A stretch of DNA of 8,222 nt, from contig JASHOI010000132.1 in assembly GCA_030041195.1 (NCBI GenBank), positions 1 through 8,222 of the forward strand, written 5' to 3'. Under the pieces are notes generated by a model that saw nothing but the letters and a program-made list of their open reading frames with translations, was not told where the DNA came from and did not search any database. This DNA is from Streptosporangiaceae bacterium. Lineage in GTDB: Bacteria > Actinomycetota > Actinomycetes > Streptosporangiales > Streptosporangiaceae. This document shows positions 6,139 through 8,222 of the stretch, one piece after another. Every line of letters begins with the position of its first letter. Position 1 is the first letter of the stretch. Position numbers and translations under genes: made by a program.

Positions 6139-6354
6139 TCAGCGGGGTAACCGGGGGCGGGCGGCCACAGCCGGGACACTCGCCACTACGGCGAGGCCGC
6201 CGGCCGTGACCGCCTGAGCGGGATATGACCCGCGGCCGGCGGCGAGGATCAAGCAACCCAGGTGCCAGGCCCTTGCGCCAATGGCGCCATGCCTCCCGGC
6301 GTGGGCATGGTCGCCATCCAGCCACGTCGGGCGCTGACCCTGTTCCGGCGACAC
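6139..6354 (-). CDS. Candidate 71-codon small ORF with strong ribosome binding site (alternatively a structured leader)
   Basis: The GTG at 6352-6354 is preceded by GAGGAGGG (6361-6368) with a six-base spacer, the best Shine-Dalgarno sequence in the window. The product would start MSPEQGQRPTWLDGDHAHAG, then a weakly hydrophobic Ala/Gly/Val-rich half (about residues 30-64) and an Arg/Pro tail. I recognise no family. About 79% of codons end in G or C, lower than in the neighbouring genes, and a TTA codon lies third from the end. It is codirectional with the M20 gene (203-bp gap) and with the membrane protein gene (135-bp gap). Strong inverted repeats run through the same DNA, so this could be a leader ORF, a structured RNA, or chance. 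Translation is unproven. Confidence 0.35.
   Translation of the reverse strand: MSPEQGQRPTWLDGDHAHAGRHGAIGARAWHLGCLILAAGRGSYPAQAVTAGGLAVVASVPAVAARPRLPR
6179..6315. other. Cluster of strong, partly alternative hairpins; possible structured RNA
   Basis: Four inverted repeats are packed here. CTCGCC/GGCGAG (6179-6184, 6190-6195) has a 5-nt loop. GCCGCCGGCCG/CGGCCGGCGGC (6196-6206, 6233-6243) is a perfect 11-bp stem. Inside it, CCGC/GCGG (6210-6213, 6218-6221) competes with GCGGG/CCCGC (6218-6222, 6229-6233), since they share bases. GGCGCCATGCC pairs with 6304-6315 as an 11-bp stem with one bulged T at 6311. Mutually exclusive hairpins resemble attenuators or riboswitch expression platforms, but I recognise no known class. 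High GC raises the chance level; the two 11-bp stems remain notable. Confidence 0.4.
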
Positions 6355-6455
6355 AGGCGACCCTCCTCGTCGGTACCGGCGACGTGCTTGACCGCTGACC
6401 GGGGCGCTAGGTGGAAGGGGCGCGCCCCGGGTATAGCGGCCTCACACACTGCGTA

Positions 6456-6464
6456 ACCATAGCA
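6456..6464 (-). promoter_or_regulatory. Extended -10 promoter-like element
   Basis: On the minus strand TGC precedes TATGGT (plus 6456-6461), an extended -10 of the same shape as the one before the tRNA gene. It lies about 90 bases after the M20 stop and would start a transcript near 6449 that runs through the small-ORF ribosome binding site and the hairpin cluster towards the membrane protein gene. No convincing -35 is present at 16-18 bp. Confidence 0.3.
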
Positions 6465-6556
6465 CTACCGAACGTACGCAAGGGGTAATTGGCGAAACGG
6501 GTCCCTCGTCCGGACACCATGCCCGCCCTATCAGGGCCCTGACCTGGGACAAAGGG

Positions 6557-7888
6557 CTAACAAAGATCGAGAAATTTATCCAGGACACGAACGCCGAACT
6601 GCAGCGCGTCGACCGGAACCCGCTCGTCCACGCCGTGGAACATCCCGGCAAAATCAAGATCGGCAGGCAGCCGCAGCGGGCTGAACCCGAAGCATCTGAT
6701 GCCCAGGCGGCTGAACGACTTCGCGTCGGTCCCCGCGGACAGGCAGTAGGGCACGACGTGCCCCTCCGGATCCTCGCTGAGCAGCGCCGCGGCCATGGCG
6801 TCGGCGAGCGGCCCGTCGAACGTCGTCTCCACGGCGATGTCGTGGTGAATGAACTCCCGCTGCACACACGCGCCAAGCAGGCTGTCGATCTCGGCGAAGA
6901 AGTCGTCCTCGCCGCCGGGCAGGAACCTGCCGTCGACCTGGGCGGTCGCCACCTGGGGGACGACGTTTACCTTGTAGCCCGCGCTGAGCACGCTGGGGTT
7001 GGTCGTGTTGCTTATGGTCGCGCCGGCCAGGCGCGCGATGGGGCCCAGCTTGAAAAGAAGGTCCCGGTAGTCGCCGTGATCGACCTCGACGCCGAGTGCC
7101 GCGGCGGCCTCGTCGAGGAAGCCCTGCACGGTCGCGGTGAGCCGGACCGGCCACTCATGGCGCCCGATCCTGGCCACGGCCTCGGCCAGCTCGGTGACCG
7201 CGTTGTCCGGCTGCAGCATGGACCCGTGTCCTGCCGTCCCCCGCGCGGTCAGCCGCATCCAGGCGATACCCTTCTCAGCTGTCTGGATCAGGTAGAGCCG
7301 CTGCCCGCCGATCGTGGCGCTGAACCCGCCGACCTCGCCGATCGCCTCGGTGACGCCCTCGAACAATTCGGCGTGCTTGTCCACCAGCCAGCGGGCCCCC
7401 CACTTCCCGCCCGCCTCCTCGTCGGCGGGGAACGCGAGCACCACGTCGCGCGGCGGCCGGCGCCCCTCCCGCAGCCGCTGCCTGATCACCGCGAGCATCA
7501 TCGCGTCCATGTCCTTCATGTCCACGGCTCCGCGGCCCCAGACGGTCCCATCCTTGGTCTCGCCGGAGAATGGGTGCACTCTCCAGTCCGCCGCGTCCGC
7601 GGGCACCACGTCGAGATGACCGTGGATGAGCAGGCCCGGCCGATTCCGGTCCTCGCCCTCGATCCGGGCCACGACGCTGGCGCGTTTCGGATGGGACTCG
7701 AGCACAACGGGCTCCAGGCCAACCTCGGTGAGCAGTTCCGCGACGCGCTCGGCCGCCGCGCGCTCTCCCGGGCCGGAGTGGTCGCCCGGGTTCGTGGTGT
7801 CGATCCTGATCAGCTCGCTGGCGAGACCGGCGACCTCATCCTGCGCGGTCGGGCCGCCGGAGCCGCTGGTCGGGGCGTTTTCCGTCAT
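6557..7888 (-). CDS. M20-family metallohydrolase (peptidase/deacylase-like)
   Basis: This complete 443-aa protein matches the M20/M25/M40 (ArgE/DapE/carboxypeptidase G2) fold, cytoplasmic enzymes that hydrolyse amide bonds with two zinc ions. Visible motifs in order: HGHLDVVP with metal ligand H91 and D93; GRGAVDMKD with the bridging ligand D123; DEEAGG with general base E157 and ligand E158; a probable further ligand E185 in GEVGGFS; TAGHGS with H221 in the dimerisation (lid) domain, about 205-320; and FHGVDERVP with ligand H418. No signal peptide is seen and no key residue is missing. The substrate is not readable; dipeptides or acylated amino acids are usual. The ATG at 7886-7888 is the first possible start after an in-frame TGA. 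GGCGGG abuts it with no spacer, and GACGAT six bases upstream is weakly -10-like, so it may be leaderless. From memory, this M20 subgroup often neighbours DUF5703 genes. Confidence 0.93.
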   Translation of the reverse strand: MTENAPTSGSGGPTAQDEVAGLASELIRIDTTNPGDHSGPGERAAAERVAELLTEVGLEPVVLESHPKRASVVARIEGEDRNRPGLLIHGHLDVVPADAADWRVHPFSGETKDGTVWGRGAVDMKDMDAMMLAVIRQRLREGRRPPRDVVLAFPADEEAGGKWGARWLVDKHAELFEGVTEAIGEVGGFSATIGGQRLYLIQTAEKGIAWMRLTARGTAGHGSMLQPDNAVTELAEAVARIGRHEWPVRLTATVQGFLDEAAAALGVEVDHGDYRDLLFKLGPIARLAGATISNTTNPSVLSAGYKVNVVPQVATAQVDGRFLPGGEDDFFAEIDSLLGACVQREFIHHDIAVETTFDGPLADAMAAALLSEDPEGHVVPYCLSAGTDAKSFSRLGIRCFGFSPLRLPADLDFAGMFHGVDERVPVDALQFGVRVLDKFLDLC

Positions 7889-8023
7889 CCCGCCATCGTC
7901 GCATCACGCGCCGAGCCCCCGTTCGCCGCGCTCGCCCAACTCCGCTCCGTAGCGCCCGGGTTGCGCTTCGCCTCCGTCCGGATCGCCTGCAGCGGGGGTC
8001 CCAGTCCGCCTGTACCCCGCTAT

Positions 8024-8059
8024 CCAGCGCCACCCGCTGCGATGACCAGCGCCACCCGC
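8024..8059. repeat. 14-bp direct repeat, 22-bp spacing, in the M20/tRNA-Leu divergent gap
   Basis: CCAGCGCCACCCGC occurs at 8024-8037 and 8046-8059, perfect copies 22 bp apart, about two helical turns. They lie 136-172 bp upstream of the M20 start and 78-114 bp upstream of the tRNA. The spacing would place two bound proteins on the same DNA face. No known binding motif is assigned. Apart from this and the tRNA promoter element, I see nothing in 7889-8136. Confidence 0.6.
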
Positions 8060-8090
8060 CCGAAGCCCCGTCGCCGCAACCGCCCGGATT

Positions 8091-8099
8091 TGCTATCGT
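8091..8099 (+). promoter_or_regulatory. Extended -10 of the tRNA-Leu gene
   Basis: TGC followed by TATCGT (8094-8099) fits an extended actinobacterial -10. A start near 8106 would leave a short leader of about 31 nt before the tRNA 5' end at 8137. No clear -35 is found at the usual distance. Confidence 0.5.
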
Positions 8100-8136
8100 G
8101 ATGCGGCCAGCCCGGCATCAGCCGTGGCGCGCACTC

Positions 8137-8222
8137 GTCCGGGTGGCGGAATTGGCAGACGCGCTAGCTTGAGGTGCTAGTGCCCCAAAAGGGCATGGGG
8201 GTTCAAGTCCCCCCTCGGACAC
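8137..8222 (+). tRNA. tRNA-Leu, anticodon GAG, 3' end cut by the window
   Basis: A complete cloverleaf can be folded. Acceptor GTCCGGG (8137-8143) pairs with CTCGGAC, with one G-T wobble. The D arm contains GAATTGGCAGA. The anticodon stem CTAGC/GCTAG encloses loop TTGAGGT, with anticodon GAG at 8171-8173, reading CTC and CTT Leu codons. A long variable arm, TGCCC/GGGCA, marks a class II tRNA. The T arm has a GGGGG/CCCCC stem and TTCAAGT loop. The discriminator A is at 8221 and the window stops one base into the expected CCA. Confidence 0.97.

Noticed and set aside
6417..6428. Perfect palindrome GGGGCGCGCCCC
   Set aside because: It is short and purely G+C in a very GC-rich region, with no loop and no clear relation to a promoter or start.
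6525..6542. TCAGGGCCCTGA palindrome and overlapping GCCCT/AGGGC hairpin after the M20 stop, considered as its terminator
   Set aside because: The stem is only 5 bp with a 3-nt loop and no T tract, too weak to call a terminator by eye.
6635..8101. A 488-codon plus-strand frame antisense to the M20 gene
   Set aside because: The M20 catalytic motifs on the minus strand are complete. The antisense translation is low-complexity, has no family features and runs through the divergent promoter gap.
8137..8222. tRNA-Leu as an integration (att) site
   Set aside because: No integrase, phage gene or duplicated tRNA 3' end is visible; the downstream flank is outside the window.

Overview
The window is chromosomal DNA from a high-GC actinomycete. 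G or C dominates third codon positions, starts are often GTG, and the topoisomerase I is the actinobacterial type without zinc fingers. A DUF5703-type small protein and a tRNA-Leu(GAG) complete the picture. I cannot place the genus; a non-mycobacterial filamentous actinomycete (Streptomyces-like or Streptosporangiales-like) is my best inference.

Layout, left to right. (1) 1-1310, minus: 5' part of a gene for a 12-TM-type MFS protein, running off the left edge. Its position directly after topA suggests it is the transporter half of an MFS/dTMP kinase fusion; the kinase half would lie outside the window. (2) 1388-4207, minus: complete topA, with promoter-like repeats in the 203-bp divergent gap above it. 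(3) 4411-4623, plus: a 70-aa DUF5703-like protein. (4) 4624-4929: no convincing gene. It holds terminator-like hairpins and a GC-rich tandem repeat whose 43-bp higher-order period breaks reading frame. (5) 4930-6003, minus: a 357-aa single-pass membrane protein I do not recognise. Its cytoplasmic part is disordered-looking and built partly from two kinds of five-residue repeat. (6) 6004-6556: an unusual gap with a 38-bp imperfect palindrome just above the previous gene's ribosome binding site, a cluster of strong and partly mutually exclusive hairpins, a possible 71-codon ORF with an excellent Shine-Dalgarno sequence, and a promoter-like extended -10. (7) 6557-7888, minus: a complete M20-family metallohydrolase. 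(8) 7889-8136: divergent gap with a 14-bp direct repeat at 22-bp spacing and a tRNA promoter-like element. (9) 8137-8222, plus: tRNA-Leu(GAG), with its last 3' bases cut off.

Working together: topA and the MFS/(kinase) gene are codirectional housekeeping genes. M20, the candidate small ORF or leader, and the pentad-repeat membrane protein are also codirectional and could share transcripts. DUF5703 is on the opposite strand, convergent with the membrane protein gene. The most likely place for something undescribed is 4930-6460: the pentad-repeat membrane protein and its structured upstream region. I found no phage, insertion-sequence, CRISPR or recognised defence genes.
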